Source: Hyphomicrobiales bacterium | Lineage (GTDB): Bacteria > Pseudomonadota > Alphaproteobacteria > Rhizobiales > Methyloligellaceae | Direction: 5' to 3' | NCBI GenBank assembly: GCA_021775555.1 | Contig: JAJFHP010000060.1 | Coordinates: forward strand, 1 to 63,234 | DNA: 63,234 bases | In this document: positions 46,887 through 55,978 of the stretch, in pieces | How positions within the stretch are numbered: position 1 is the stretch's first letter | Layout: each line of letters opens with the position of its first letter | Program-made: the position numbers and the translations under genes | Notes under the pieces: model-generated | Seen by the model: only the letters and a program-made list of their open reading frames with translations | Told to the model about the DNA's origin: nothing | The model's database searches: none

Positions 46887-47750
46887 CTATTTCCTGGGTG
46901 TGGGAACCGCAATATTATCGATGAGCCGAGTCTTGCCGAGGATGGCCGCAGCAAAAATCCGCACTTGCCCCTTCACCCTACCTTCGATGGGCGCCAGTGT
47001 GTCCGCGTTGCGCACTTCCAGGTAATCCACATCGAATCCCGATTGCGTGAGGTTCTTACGGCCTTTATTGAGTAAATCGCCGGTTGTGACGTTGTTTGAG
47101 AGTGCCTCGGCGATTTCAGATATGGCCTGGTGCAGCAATGGTGCTTTTTCGCGCTCTTCGGCGCTCAGATAGGCGTTGCGCGAGGACATGGCCAAGCCAT
47201 CGGCTTCACGGATGATTGGCCCGCCGATGATTTCAACATCCAAGTCCAGATCGCGCGCCATGCGGCGGATTACCAGCAGTTGCTGGTAATCCTTCTCGCC
47301 GAAAATCGCTACATCCGGGCGGCACTGGTTGAGCAGTTTTGCAACGACGGTCGCCACGCCTCCAAAAAAATGCGGCCGGGAAGCTCCGCACAGTCCCTCG
47401 CTCAGGTCTTCCACCGTGACGCGGGTGGAGAAATCCTGCCTGTAGACTTCATCTCGCGGCGGCATGAAAACGAGATCCACATCAAGTTCGGCCAGCTGTT
47501 CCAGGTCTTTTTCATTTTCACGGGGATAGCTGTCAAAATCCTCATGAGGTGCGAACTGGGCCGGATTGACGAATATCGAAACCACCGTCCTGTCACCGGT
47601 CTCGCTGGCAAGCTTGACAAGCGAAAGATGTCCGTCATGCAACGCGCCCATGGTTGGGACGAGGGTAATCTTCTCACCCGCTGCTCGCCAATCGCCGACC
47701 GTTTGTCTCAGTTCCTTGATTGTTGCTAGGACTGATATGCTGTCGGTCAT
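46887..47750 (-). CDS. panC: Pantothenate synthetase
   Basis: 287 residues. Motifs PTMGALHDGHLSLV with the HxGH nucleotide signature, FVNPAQFAPHEDFDSYPR, and VAIFGEKDYQQL; the KMSKS-like RNAYLS part follows. It joins pantoate and beta-alanine using ATP. The frame extends to 47795, but ATG 47750 (TDSISVLATIKELR) fits the family. panB is not in the window. Confidence 0.95.
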   Translation of the reverse strand: MTDSISVLATIKELRQTVGDWRAAGEKITLVPTMGALHDGHLSLVKLASETGDRTVVSIFVNPAQFAPHEDFDSYPRENEKDLEQLAELDVDLVFMPPRDEVYRQDFSTRVTVEDLSEGLCGASRPHFFGGVATVVAKLLNQCRPDVAIFGEKDYQQLLVIRRMARDLDLDVEIIGGPIIREADGLAMSSRNAYLSAEEREKAPLLHQAISEIAEALSNNVTTGDLLNKGRKNLTQSGFDVDYLEVRNADTLAPIEGRVKGQVRIFAAAILGKTRLIDNIAVPTPRK

Positions 47751-47889
47751 GGACGCTGTTCCGGGCTTGTTGGTGGAGATTATATAGTGCGCCATTGCAG
47801 GCGAAGTGGTTTACCACCATTTATACGATGAGGATTAAATCCAAAAGCCCTGCAATTGGAAAGGGCATACTGGTAAAGACAAAGACCAA

Positions 47890-48627
47890 ATGCCTAAAAA
47901 CAAATCACCAGCGTCACGAGTAGGCAACGATCAGGGTAGCCTGCCGGAAAGCCGCTCCAGCGCTGTTGAAATCGGTGTCTTTCTGGACAAGGTAAAATCA
48001 CTCGCGCGGCCGGATACAGCAGGCGCGCGCGGGCGCCTGATTTTCGCCATGGATGCCACGATGAGCCGTCAGCCCACATGGGACATGGCACTTGGACTGC
48101 AGGCCGGCATGTTTTCAGCTGTCAAGGCGGTTGGGGGCATTGATGTGCAACTCATCTATTTTCGCGGGTTCGGGGAATGCAAGTCCAGCAAATGGGTGAA
48201 AAATCCGGAAAGTCTGGCGCACCTGATGACACAGGTTTCCTGCCGTGGCGGCCATACACAAATTGCACGTGTTCTCAGCCATGCGTTGAAAGAAACCGGC
48301 TCGACCAAAGTCAATGCGCTCGTTTACGTGGGCGACTGCATGGAAGAGAATATAGATGATCTTTCCGTGACTGCCGGGGAATTAGGGATATTGGGTCTGC
48401 CTGTATTCCTGTTTCAGGAAGGCACTGATGCAACCGCGGAAACAGCTTTTCGCGAGATTGCCCGCTTGACCGGCGGTGCTTATTGCCGTTTCGATACCGG
48501 CTCCGCCGCGCAACTGAGGGAGTTGCTGTCCGCCGTGGCCGTCTATGCAGCGGGAGGGCGCAAGGCACTGGAAAATTATAGCGGTGAAACGGGCAGCGCC
48601 CGGGCGCTGCTGGAGCAACTGAACTAG
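47890..48627 (+). CDS. VWA-domain protein
   Basis: 245 residues. A von Willebrand A domain with a MIDAS-like DATMS in [11 protein letters not shown] near residue 57; other strands read [12 protein letters not shown] and [11 protein letters not shown]. No signal peptide. It is followed 5 bases later by a J-domain protein, a pairing conserved in alphaproteobacteria. Role unknown. Confidence 0.85.
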   Translation: MPKNKSPASRVGNDQGSLPESRSSAVEIGVFLDKVKSLARPDTAGARGRLIFAMDATMSRQPTWDMALGLQAGMFSAVKAVGGIDVQLIYFRGFGECKSSKWVKNPESLAHLMTQVSCRGGHTQIARVLSHALKETGSTKVNALVYVGDCMEENIDDLSVTAGELGILGLPVFLFQEGTDATAETAFREIARLTGGAYCRFDTGSAAQLRELLSAVAVYAAGGRKALENYSGETGSARALLEQLN

Positions 48628-48632
48628 CGCAT

Positions 48633-49343
48633 ATGCATTATATCATCCTCGCAGTGCTTCTCCTGCTCATCGTCTATGTGGCGCTGCGTTCCTTTCTCAA
48701 TGCCAACCCGAAAACCATGGCCCAGAATATGAGTAAAATAGCGGGATTGGCAGCGCTTCTCCTGGCGTTATTCTTAACTGCGACCGGCCGCTTTCCGTTC
48801 GCCATTCCCTTAGGATTCATTGCCATATCCCTGTTGAAGGGAAATTTCTCAGGCTTCAATCCCTTTCCCGGAAACGCCAACAAAAGTGCAGGCCAGCACT
48901 CGCGTGTCCGCACCCGGACTGTCGAAATGAAACTGGACCACGACACCGGCGAAATGGAGGGCCGGGTCATCAGGGGGAAATTCGCGTCACGGATGCTGTC
49001 TTCCATGAGTGAACCCGAGTTGATCGAACTCTGGAATGAGTGTCTGAAACCCGATCCTCAGGCAGCACAACTGCTTGAAGCGTATATGGATCGTCTTACA
49101 CCGGATTGGCGGGATGGTGCCGGAGCAAAGGCGAAGCAAGGCAGCATGTCTGGGAGCAGGTCAGAGGGTCCGATATCAAGAGAGGAAGCTTATGAAATAC
49201 TCGGGCTTGAGCCAGGCGCCAGCAAGGTTGATATCCGCCGCGCACATCGCAGGTTGATGAAAAGGATGCATCCCGATCAGGGTGGCTCCACCTATCTGGC
49301 GGCAAAAATAAACGAAGCCAAGGATCTGTTGCTCGATCAGTGA
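48633..49343 (+). CDS. Membrane-anchored J-domain protein (DjlA-like)
   Basis: 236 residues: two N-terminal membrane spans ([16 protein letters not shown] and [16 protein letters not shown]), a linker, then a C-terminal J domain ([23 protein letters not shown]) with HPD in [10 protein letters not shown]. It should recruit DnaK to the inner membrane. Adjacent to the VWA gene in one transcription unit. Confidence 0.9.
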   Translation: MHYIILAVLLLLIVYVALRSFLNANPKTMAQNMSKIAGLAALLLALFLTATGRFPFAIPLGFIAISLLKGNFSGFNPFPGNANKSAGQHSRVRTRTVEMKLDHDTGEMEGRVIRGKFASRMLSSMSEPELIELWNECLKPDPQAAQLLEAYMDRLTPDWRDGAGAKAKQGSMSGSRSEGPISREEAYEILGLEPGASKVDIRRAHRRLMKRMHPDQGGSTYLAAKINEAKDLLLDQ

Positions 49344-49365
49344 GCGCTCCCCACTAGCCCTGGAT

Positions 49366-50664
49366 CTATTCCGCAGACATGACCACGCAGGTGATGGCGC
49401 GGCGCTTGAGTTGGTTGCATGTGCTGTCGGCTGATGTTCGGGAAAATCCGGCAAATCGGGCGCGGTACAGATTGCGCTTCGTTTCACGCAGAGGCACCGA
49501 CAATGGTGCATAACCGCCGATTACATCACCCGCTTCCACCTGTATCGTGGCAAGTCGCTCCATAGCATCTGTTTGTCGTGAATAGGCCCCCACCTGGATA
49601 TGGAATCTGCCTTCTGGTGCTGTTTGCGGTTTTATTTGTGATGTTGATGGCAGAGAGGCAACGGTTTCCGGTTCGTCTTGATGTTCCCTCTGCTTTTCCG
49701 ATTTCTGTTTGACCGGTTCGGGCAGGGCGTTGGCCGCAGCATTTGCTGGAAATTGCAATGATGCGGCAACTCTTACAGGCTTCTTTTTTGGCTTTGGTCT
49801 GTGCTTGCGCGGCAGTCTTGCGATCGCCTTGGGCATGGCTTTGTTGAGAATAGACCGCATGGCGGCGTTGCGTTTTCCAGACGTTCTCCCTCCGAATACA
49901 ACAGCAATCAGATGCTTGTTTCCACGCCGGACATTGGCGAGCAAGTTAAACCCCGAAGCACGGGTGTAGCCGGTCTTGATGCCGTCAGTGCCTTTATAGT
50001 CGAACAGCAGGCGGTTGTGATTGCGGTATTTCTTGCCTTTGTATTTGAAATATTTCCGGCTGAAATTTTTATATTTTTCCGGATGATCGAACATCAGCCT
50101 GTTAGCCAGGGTTATCATGTCGCGTGCGGTCGACACCTGGTTCTTGTTGGGCAGTCCGGATGCATTCTTGAAGACTGTTTTTCGCATTCCGATTTCACGG
50201 GCCTTGGCGGTCATTAATTTTGCAAACTTGGCCTCTGACCCGCTGATGTTTTCAGCCACCGTAACCGCCACGTCATTGGCTGACTTGGTCACCAGCGACT
50301 TGATAGCGTCGCTCACCCTGATTGTTTTACCAGGCTTCAGGCCCAGCTTTGATGGAGCTTGTTTTGAAGCGTTTTTAGATACTTTCAGCAGAGAGTGTGG
50401 ATGGAGTTTGCCCTCGTCCATTTGATCAAACAGAACATAGAGGGTCATTATTTTTGTGAGGGACGCCGGGAAGCGTAGCGCATCACCATGTTTGGAGTAG
50501 AGAATTTTCCCTGTGTGGCCGTCTACCACCATGGCTGAATAGCGTGCCGCGAGAACCGGACTTGCAGAAGCTGCGATCAACGCAACAACAGCGAGCAGGC
50601 TAGCAGCAACTGCATTTGTCATGCGCGCGGCTGAAGACCGGCGCAACGGCATCCATTTTGACAC
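49366..50664 (-). CDS. D-alanyl-D-alanine carboxypeptidase (PBP5/6 type) with SPOR domain
   Basis: About 432 residues. Signal peptide (NAVAASLLAVVALIAASASPVLA), peptidase S11 domain with SLTK, SAND and KTGYTRASG active-site motifs, then a low-complexity linker and a C-terminal SPOR domain (FHIQVGAYSRQTDAMERL) that binds denuded septal peptidoglycan. GTG 50664 has GGGG five bases upstream; ATG 50652 is the alternative. Trims pentapeptides in the periplasm, probably at the division site. Confidence 0.93.
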   Translation of the reverse strand: MSKWMPLRRSSAARMTNAVAASLLAVVALIAASASPVLAARYSAMVVDGHTGKILYSKHGDALRFPASLTKIMTLYVLFDQMDEGKLHPHSLLKVSKNASKQAPSKLGLKPGKTIRVSDAIKSLVTKSANDVAVTVAENISGSEAKFAKLMTAKAREIGMRKTVFKNASGLPNKNQVSTARDMITLANRLMFDHPEKYKNFSRKYFKYKGKKYRNHNRLLFDYKGTDGIKTGYTRASGFNLLANVRRGNKHLIAVVFGGRTSGKRNAAMRSILNKAMPKAIARLPRKHRPKPKKKPVRVAASLQFPANAAANALPEPVKQKSEKQREHQDEPETVASLPSTSQIKPQTAPEGRFHIQVGAYSRQTDAMERLATIQVEAGDVIGGYAPLSVPLRETKRNLYRARFAGFSRTSADSTCNQLKRRAITCVVMSAE

Positions 50665-50819
50665 ATTTACCCCAAGGCCTGTCGGCCTCGATCCCCTAAT
50701 TCGTTCATTTATGACAGGCCCTGAACCCCGCCATATGAACGCCTCCACAACAAGCGTCCATAGCCACAAACCTAGGGGATTGCGTGTTACCAATCCGTTA
50801 ATCGGTCCGACGCGAAAAG

Positions 50820-50867
50820 AAAATGGTGCAGCGCAATATTTTATATTGACAAAAATGGTGCAGCGCA
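50820..50867 (+). repeat. Perfect 16-bp direct repeat in the phasin promoter
   Basis: AAAATGGTGCAGCGCA occurs at 50820-50835 and again at 50852-50867, exactly 32 bases apart, about three helical turns. The second copy lies between the -35 and -10 elements. It is a candidate binding site for a cooperative regulator. Confidence 0.8.
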
Positions 50868-50875
50868 TATATATC
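50846..50875 (+). promoter_or_regulatory. Probable sigma-70 promoter of the phasin gene
   Basis: A perfect -35 TTGACA at 50846-50851 and an AT-rich -10 (ATATAT at 50869 or TATATC at 50870) with 17-18 base spacing. About 70 bases before the phasin ATG. Confidence 0.65.
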
Positions 50876-50878
50876 TTG

Positions 50879-50889
50879 TTGCATTGCAA
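50879..50889. promoter_or_regulatory. Palindromic operator-like site at the phasin transcription start
   Basis: TTGCA-T-TGCAA is a perfect 11-base palindrome just downstream of the -10. Repressors of phasin genes (PhaR/AniA family) bind TGC/GCA-containing sites in related bacteria; whether this one is bound is inference. Confidence 0.45.
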
Positions 50890-50951
50890 AATTAGCAGCC
50901 CGGCAGACTCTAAAATGCGGTCCGGGCAAAGATCGACAGATGGAGAGTGAA

Positions 50952-51284
50952 ATGGACGTTAAGGGTTACGAAGACATTCAAAAAGCTGGTCAGGAAAACT
51001 TTGATACGGCGGTCAAAAGCATCGGTGAAGTCAACAAGGGCGTGCAGGCGATTGCGGGTGAAGTGACTGAATACACCAAGAAGGCAATCGAGGACGGCAC
51101 CGTTGCATTTGAGCAGCTCATCGGCGTGAAGTCTGTCGAGCAGGCGATTGAAATTCAGACCACATATGCCAAGAAGGTCTATGACGACTATGTGTCGCAG
51201 GCGACCAAGATTGGCGAGATGTATGCGGGCCTTGCCAAGGACGTTTACAAGCCGGTCGAAACGGCATTTGCCAAAAAGGACTAA
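50952..51284 (+). CDS. Phasin family protein
   Basis: 110 residues, almost entirely helical, with the phasin_2 pattern (GQENFDTAVKSIGEVNKGVQAIAGEVTEY and VKSVEQAIEIQTTYAKKVYDDYV, seen in pieces). Phasins coat polyhydroxyalkanoate granules. ATG 50952 follows GGAGAG; a GTG-less start at 50940 adds four residues without support. Stand-alone gene with its own promoter and terminator. Confidence 0.92.
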   Translation: MDVKGYEDIQKAGQENFDTAVKSIGEVNKGVQAIAGEVTEYTKKAIEDGTVAFEQLIGVKSVEQAIEIQTTYAKKVYDDYVSQATKIGEMYAGLAKDVYKPVETAFAKKD

Positions 51285-51332
51285 TGTCCTCTGGCAATTG
51301 AGGGCAGCATTGCCCTTCCTCCTAGACTATTC

Positions 51333-51363
51333 AGACCCGGCCTAAACAGCCGGGTCTTTTTTT
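51333..51363 (+). terminator. Intrinsic terminator after the phasin gene
   Basis: A perfect 9-bp stem AGACCCGGC / GCCGGGTCT with loop CTAAACA, followed by a run of seven T residues. Confidence 0.92.
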
Positions 51364-51427
51364 ATACTCAAATTCTGCCTTGAGCCACATTAGGGTCGTA
51401 TATGGGCTGGAGCATGCATATATCTTC

Positions 51428-51476
51428 ACAGTGTGATTTGCGGGCAGGGTGCAGATACCGTTACAATGTGATTTGC
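51428..51476 (+). repeat. Direct repeat before clpS
   Basis: ACAGTGTGATTTGC at 51428-51441 and ACAATGTGATTTGC at 51463-51476 differ at one base and are 35 bases apart. They lie 100-140 bases before clpS, in the only intergenic space that can hold its promoter. Possible regulator or sigma-32-independent control site; unknown. Confidence 0.6.
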
Positions 51477-51571
51477 CCGGCAGCGAATACAGAATGCCAG
51501 TAACACAGTCCGTGCAGAACTCCCTGCACAAATCAAGGCAACAGCTGGAGACCTGAAGAGAGACTTTTGGA

Positions 51572-51901
51572 ATGTCGCGCAAGAATCAAAATCAGCGTCC
51601 GGACGATGCCGGAACGGACATTGTTACGGAAACCAGGCCAAAGACAAAAAAGCCAAGCCTCTACAAGGTGCTGCTGCTGAATGACGACTATACGCCGATG
51701 GAGTTCGTCGTTTATGTTCTGGAACGATTTTTCAACAAGTCGGGGGAAGACGCGACACGCGTGATGTTGCATGTTCACCAGAAGGGCGTTGGTGTCTGCG
51801 GAGTCTTCACTTTTGAAGTGGCAGAGACCAAGGTGGCCCAGGTTATGAATTTTTCGCGGCAGAATGATCATCCGCTGCAATGCATGATGGAAAAGGAGTG
51901 A
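51572..51901 (+). CDS. clpS: ClpAP adaptor ClpS
   Basis: 109 residues. Core [25 protein letters not shown] includes the Asn/Asp/His-type N-degron pocket, with [20 protein letters not shown] further on. It presents proteins with Leu, Phe, Tyr or Trp N-termini to ClpA. Nine bases before clpA. Confidence 0.95.
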   Translation: MSRKNQNQRPDDAGTDIVTETRPKTKKPSLYKVLLLNDDYTPMEFVVYVLERFFNKSGEDATRVMLHVHQKGVGVCGVFTFEVAETKVAQVMNFSRQNDHPLQCMMEKE

Positions 51902-51910
51902 GATCGACCC

Positions 51911-54364
51911 GTGACGTCATTTTCGTCCAGTCTTGAAGAAGCGCTGCACAGAGCGCTGGAATATGCCAACGAGCGCAGCCATGAATATGCGACGCTTGAG
52001 CATCTCCTGTTGTCGCTGCTCGATGATGGCGATGCATCTGCCGTGTTGCGTGCATGCGATGTCGATGTCGATGACCTGCGTAGAAAGCTGATCGAATATA
52101 TCGACAATGAACTTGAAGGATTGATTCTGGACGACAGCTCTGAAGCCCAGCCCACTGCGGGTTTCCAGCGCGTCATTCACCGCGCAGTGGTGCATGTGCA
52201 ATCTTCAGGCCGCGAGGAAGTGACCGGCGCAAATGTTCTTGTGGCCATTTTTGCAGAACGTGAGAGCCATGCAGCCTTCTTCTTGCAAGAACAGGACATG
52301 ACCCGTTTCGATGCGGTCAATTATATCTCCCACGGGATCGCGAAGCGCGCCGGCATGTCAGAACCGCGCGAAGTGCGCGGTGTGGACGAAGATGCTGCCA
52401 CCATGGATGGCGCCGACGACAAGAAACGCCGCGCCGACGCGCTGGAAGTCTATTGCGTCAATTTGAATGTCAAGGCGCGCGAGGGGGGCATCGATCCGCT
52501 GATCGGGCGCAACGAGGAAATTCGCCGCACCATCCAGGTTCTGTGCCGGAGGCAGAAGAATAACCCGCTATTCGTTGGCGATCCAGGCGTCGGCAAGACA
52601 GCAGTCGCCGAGGGCCTCGCGCGGCGTATCGTGCGCGGTGAGGTTCCCGAAGTCCTGGCGAGTTCCACCATTTTTTCGCTTGATATGGGAGCCTTGCTTG
52701 CCGGAACGCGCTATCGGGGAGATTTCGAGGAGCGTCTCAAGGCGGTGGTGCGCGAAATCGAGGCTTATCCGGGCGCCATCATGTTCATTGACGAAATTCA
52801 TACCGTGATTGGCGCGGGCGCCACCTCTGGCGGTGCGATGGATGCGTCGAACCTGCTCAAGCCGGCTTTGCAGAGCGGGACACTGCGGTGCATCGGGTCG
52901 ACGACATACAAGGAATATCGCCAGCATTTCGAGAAAGACCGGGCTTTGGTGCGCCGGTTCCAGAAGATCGATTTGCAGGAGCCAAGCATTGAAGACACCA
53001 TTGCCATTCTCAAGGGTCTTAAACCCTATTACGAGGATTTCCATAAAATCCGCTACACCAACCAGGCGCTCAAATCTGCGGTTGAGTTGTCGGCCAAATA
53101 CATCCATGACCGCCGCTTGCCGGACAAGGCAATCGACGTCATCGATGAAACCGGTGCTTCACAGATGCTGGTGCCGGAGAGTCGGCGCCGGAAGACAATC
53201 GGCGTGAAGGAAATCGAAGCCACGGTGGCGACCATGGCGCGCATTCCACCCAAGACAATTTCCAAATCCGACTTCGAGGTGCTTGAGAATATCGAACGCG
53301 ATCTCAAGCGCGTAGTATTCGGGCAGGACGAGGCGCTTGCCGCGCTGGCCTCGGCTATCAAACTATCGCGGGCAGGGTTGCGCGAGCCGGAAAAACCCAT
53401 TGGTTGCTACCTGTTCTCCGGGCCTACGGGTGTCGGCAAGACGGAAGTGGCGCGCCAGCTTGCACTTCAGCTCGGTGTCGAACTGCTGCGCTTCGATATG
53501 TCTGAATATATGGAGCGTCATACCATATCCAGGTTGATCGGCGCGCCCCCGGGTTATGTGGGCTTTGACCAGGGCGGGTTGCTGACAGATGGCATCGATC
53601 AACACCCTCATTGTGTCCTGCTGCTAGATGAAATCGAAAAAGCGCATGGCGATCTGTTCAACATTCTTCTCCAGGTGATGGATCACGGGACGCTGACAGA
53701 CCATAACGGCAAAAAGGTCGATTTCCGCAACGTGATCCTGATCATGACCACGAATGCAGGAGCGGCCGACCTCGCCAAGCCGCCTATAGGCTTCAATCGC
53801 ACCAAGCGGGAAGGCGATGACGAAGAAGCTATAAATCGCATGTTCACGCCCGAGTTCCGGAACCGGTTGGATTCAGTCATCGGCTTCTCAAGTCTCCCGC
53901 CTGAGGTCATCGCCAAGATCGTCGAGAAATTCATCTTCGAGCTTGAGGCCCAATTACAGGATCGTAACGTTACAATCGAGCTGACCGAGTCTGCCAATTC
54001 CTGGCTTGCCGAGAAGGGATTTGACGAAAATTTCGGTGCTCGACCCTTGTCGCGCGTGATCCAGGAGCACATTAAACGTCCGCTGGCTGACGAGTTGCTG
54101 TTTGGCAAACTGAAGAGAGGTGGCGTTGTGCGCGTGGTTGTCGAGGGCAAAGGGAAAAACAAGAGCCTGGGCTTCGAGTTCCTTGAAGGGCCCGATGCCA
54201 AGAGCAAGCCGGGCAAGGGCTCTCCCCGCAAACGTCCCGGCAAGGCTCCGTCAAAAGCCCGGCGTAAAACCGCGGCCAAATCAAACACACCAAAGCTAAA
54301 ATCTAGCAAGCCAAAGCCTCGCGGATCCAGCCCGGTTCCTAAAGTTCCCCTTCCGGCGAAATAG
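51911..54364 (+). CDS. clpA: ATP-dependent Clp protease ATP-binding subunit ClpA
   Basis: 817 residues from a GTG. N-domain (1-150), D1 with Walker A GDPGVGKTA near residue 223, D2 with Walker A GPTGVGKTE near 504, and the ClpP-docking loop PIGF near 625. ClpA unfolds substrates for ClpP. A tail of about 54 residues rich in Lys, Ser and Pro (KSSKPKPRGSSPVPK) extends beyond the usual C-terminus. Confidence 0.97.
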   Translation: MTSFSSSLEEALHRALEYANERSHEYATLEHLLLSLLDDGDASAVLRACDVDVDDLRRKLIEYIDNELEGLILDDSSEAQPTAGFQRVIHRAVVHVQSSGREEVTGANVLVAIFAERESHAAFFLQEQDMTRFDAVNYISHGIAKRAGMSEPREVRGVDEDAATMDGADDKKRRADALEVYCVNLNVKAREGGIDPLIGRNEEIRRTIQVLCRRQKNNPLFVGDPGVGKTAVAEGLARRIVRGEVPEVLASSTIFSLDMGALLAGTRYRGDFEERLKAVVREIEAYPGAIMFIDEIHTVIGAGATSGGAMDASNLLKPALQSGTLRCIGSTTYKEYRQHFEKDRALVRRFQKIDLQEPSIEDTIAILKGLKPYYEDFHKIRYTNQALKSAVELSAKYIHDRRLPDKAIDVIDETGASQMLVPESRRRKTIGVKEIEATVATMARIPPKTISKSDFEVLENIERDLKRVVFGQDEALAALASAIKLSRAGLREPEKPIGCYLFSGPTGVGKTEVARQLALQLGVELLRFDMSEYMERHTISRLIGAPPGYVGFDQGGLLTDGIDQHPHCVLLLDEIEKAHGDLFNILLQVMDHGTLTDHNGKKVDFRNVILIMTTNAGAADLAKPPIGFNRTKREGDDEEAINRMFTPEFRNRLDSVIGFSSLPPEVIAKIVEKFIFELEAQLQDRNVTIELTESANSWLAEKGFDENFGARPLSRVIQEHIKRPLADELLFGKLKRGGVVRVVVEGKGKNKSLGFEFLEGPDAKSKPGKGSPRKRPGKAPSKARRKTAAKSNTPKLKSSKPKPRGSSPVPKVPLPAK

Positions 54365-54372
54365 GGTTCGCC

Positions 54373-55122
54373 TTGGCAGCAAAGCCAGGTGAACTGCAGG
54401 CGCCTGAATGGTGCCGGGGGGCTTCACGGAAAGACGCCTATTATCGCGGCGTCATGGCGGCGCCCAGCGTGCCGGTTATTGTTGTTCTCGCGACCTTTGT
54501 CGGGTTCGGTGCGCTTGCCGAAGGCGCGGGGCTGACCATGGCCCAGGCGGTCTTTGTCACTGTTTCCGTTTTTGCGCTTCCGGGTCAGGTTGTGCTCGTG
54601 GATCAGATCGCTCAAGGGACGGCGCTTTTCTCGACGGCCTTTGCTGTGACGCTTACCTCGGTGCGATTGCTTCCCTTGACTCTATCGCTCATGCCCTATC
54701 TGCGCGACGGGATCACGCCCCGTTGGGTGGAGTTTATATTTGCCCATATGCTCGCAATCACTATGTGGATTGAAAGCATGCGGCGCTTGCCCCAGCTACC
54801 TGAAAGATTGCGTTCGCCTTTCTACGGAGGATTTGTCTCTGCCCTTTTCGCCGGTATCCTGTGCGCCACGGCATTGGGATTCTTGCTGTCTGGCCAGGTT
54901 CCGCAAGAAATTGGCGCCGGATTGATTTTCCTCACTCCGATTTATTTCTTCCTGTCACTCATTGCCGTTTCGAAATCCCACATTGATTTGCTGGCAGTTG
55001 CCATAGGCGCAGTTCTTGGCCCCGTCCTGTTCGTGATGACGCCGGGCCTGGATTTGTTTCTTACCGGGTTGATCGGCGGTACGGCTGCATATGCGCTCAG
55101 TTACTGGTGGAATAGCAGATGA
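54373..55122 (+). CDS. azlC: AzlC-family branched-chain amino-acid exporter subunit
   Basis: Up to 249 residues, about seven membrane spans (VPVIVVLATFVGFGALAEGAGL, AQAVFVTVSVFALPGQVVLV, and so on). With AzlD it should export branched-chain amino acids or analogues. The start is uncertain: TTG 54373 gives a hydrophilic N-terminus, ATG 54454 would shorten it to 222. Eight bases after clpA; overlaps azlD by 4 bases. Confidence 0.85.
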   Translation: MAAKPGELQAPEWCRGASRKDAYYRGVMAAPSVPVIVVLATFVGFGALAEGAGLTMAQAVFVTVSVFALPGQVVLVDQIAQGTALFSTAFAVTLTSVRLLPLTLSLMPYLRDGITPRWVEFIFAHMLAITMWIESMRRLPQLPERLRSPFYGGFVSALFAGILCATALGFLLSGQVPQEIGAGLIFLTPIYFFLSLIAVSKSHIDLLAVAIGAVLGPVLFVMTPGLDLFLTGLIGGTAAYALSYWWNSR

Positions 55123-55466
55123 GTGGCTTTGTGCACGGGAATTGGAGCTATCTCTGGCTTTTCCTGGCCGGGTTCTGCGCCACGCAACCCTGGCGCTACC
55201 TGGGCGTTATTCTGTCCATCAATATCAGGACCGATAGTGAAGTGCTGGTCTGGGTTAGGCTGGTCTCAACCGCGTTGGTTGCCGGGCTCGTGACCCGTAT
55301 GCTGCTGCTGCCTGCAGGCGCTCTTGCTTCGGTTCCTTTGGAAATGCGTCTGGGCAGTTTTCTGCTCGGGTGCTGTATGTTTTTTCTGGCCCGGAAATCT
55401 CTTGCGGCCGGCGTATTTTCTGGCGGTGCTGCCCTTGTCCTGGCGCAATATTTTCTACAGCCTTAG
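55119..55466 (+). CDS. azlD: AzlD-family transporter subunit
   Basis: 115 residues, four membrane spans (SYLWLFLAGFCATQPWRYLGV, LVSTALVAGLVTRMLLLPAG, FLLGCCMFFLA, AGVFSGGAALVLAQYF). AzlD is the small partner of AzlC. Start overlaps the azlC stop (ATGA). Convergent with the HIT gene. Confidence 0.85.
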   Translation: MSGFVHGNWSYLWLFLAGFCATQPWRYLGVILSINIRTDSEVLVWVRLVSTALVAGLVTRMLLLPAGALASVPLEMRLGSFLLGCCMFFLARKSLAAGVFSGGAALVLAQYFLQP

Positions 55467-55477
55467 CACTGGCTCAA

Positions 55478-55903
55478 TCAGGCGGCTTCAAGCGCCGCTA
55501 TAATTTTTTCGGAATTGGCAGCCAGTGTTTCAGAATCACCCATATCGCCGGCATGAGGTTTGAGCGCAACTTCCGCCCAACGCGGAATGATATGGAAGTG
55601 GACATGGAACACTGTTTGTCCAGCAGCTTCTTCATTGAACTGCTGGATAAGGAGTCCATCGGCCTTCATAGCATTGCGAATGACGGGGGCGAGCCTCTGA
55701 ACCGTTTTGATGGTTGTGCACAAGGTCTCGGTATCAACATCAAAAATATTCATTGCGGAGGTTTTGGGTATGACCAGAGTATGGCCGTCGGCTCGTGGCA
55801 TGATGTCGAGAAACGCAAACGTCTCATCATCTTCATAAACCTTGTGACAAGGCAATTCGCCACGCAGGATCTTGGCGAATACGTTGCTATCGTCATATGT
55901 CAT
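55478..55903 (-). CDS. HIT-family nucleotide hydrolase
   Basis: 141 residues. The histidine triad is HVHFHIIPR near residue 95; N-terminal NVFAKILRGELPCHKVYED is typical of the Hint/HinT-like branch. It hydrolyses nucleoside phosphoramidates or related nucleotides. The frame opens at 55963; ATG 55903 follows GAAGGG and gives the family length. Confidence 0.93.
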   Translation of the reverse strand: MTYDDSNVFAKILRGELPCHKVYEDDETFAFLDIMPRADGHTLVIPKTSAMNIFDVDTETLCTTIKTVQRLAPVIRNAMKADGLLIQQFNEEAAGQTVFHVHFHIIPRWAEVALKPHAGDMGDSETLAANSEKIIAALEAA

Positions 55904-55978
55904 GAGGTGCCCTTCACTGATCACTGGAGTATCAAACAATTTTGCCAGGCGCCTGTTTCTCAAGTCTGATGGCGGGGG

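Noticed and set aside
50621-50950. Frame spanning the phasin promoter
   Set aside because: It overlaps the carboxypeptidase start region and the promoter elements; no binding site or domain.
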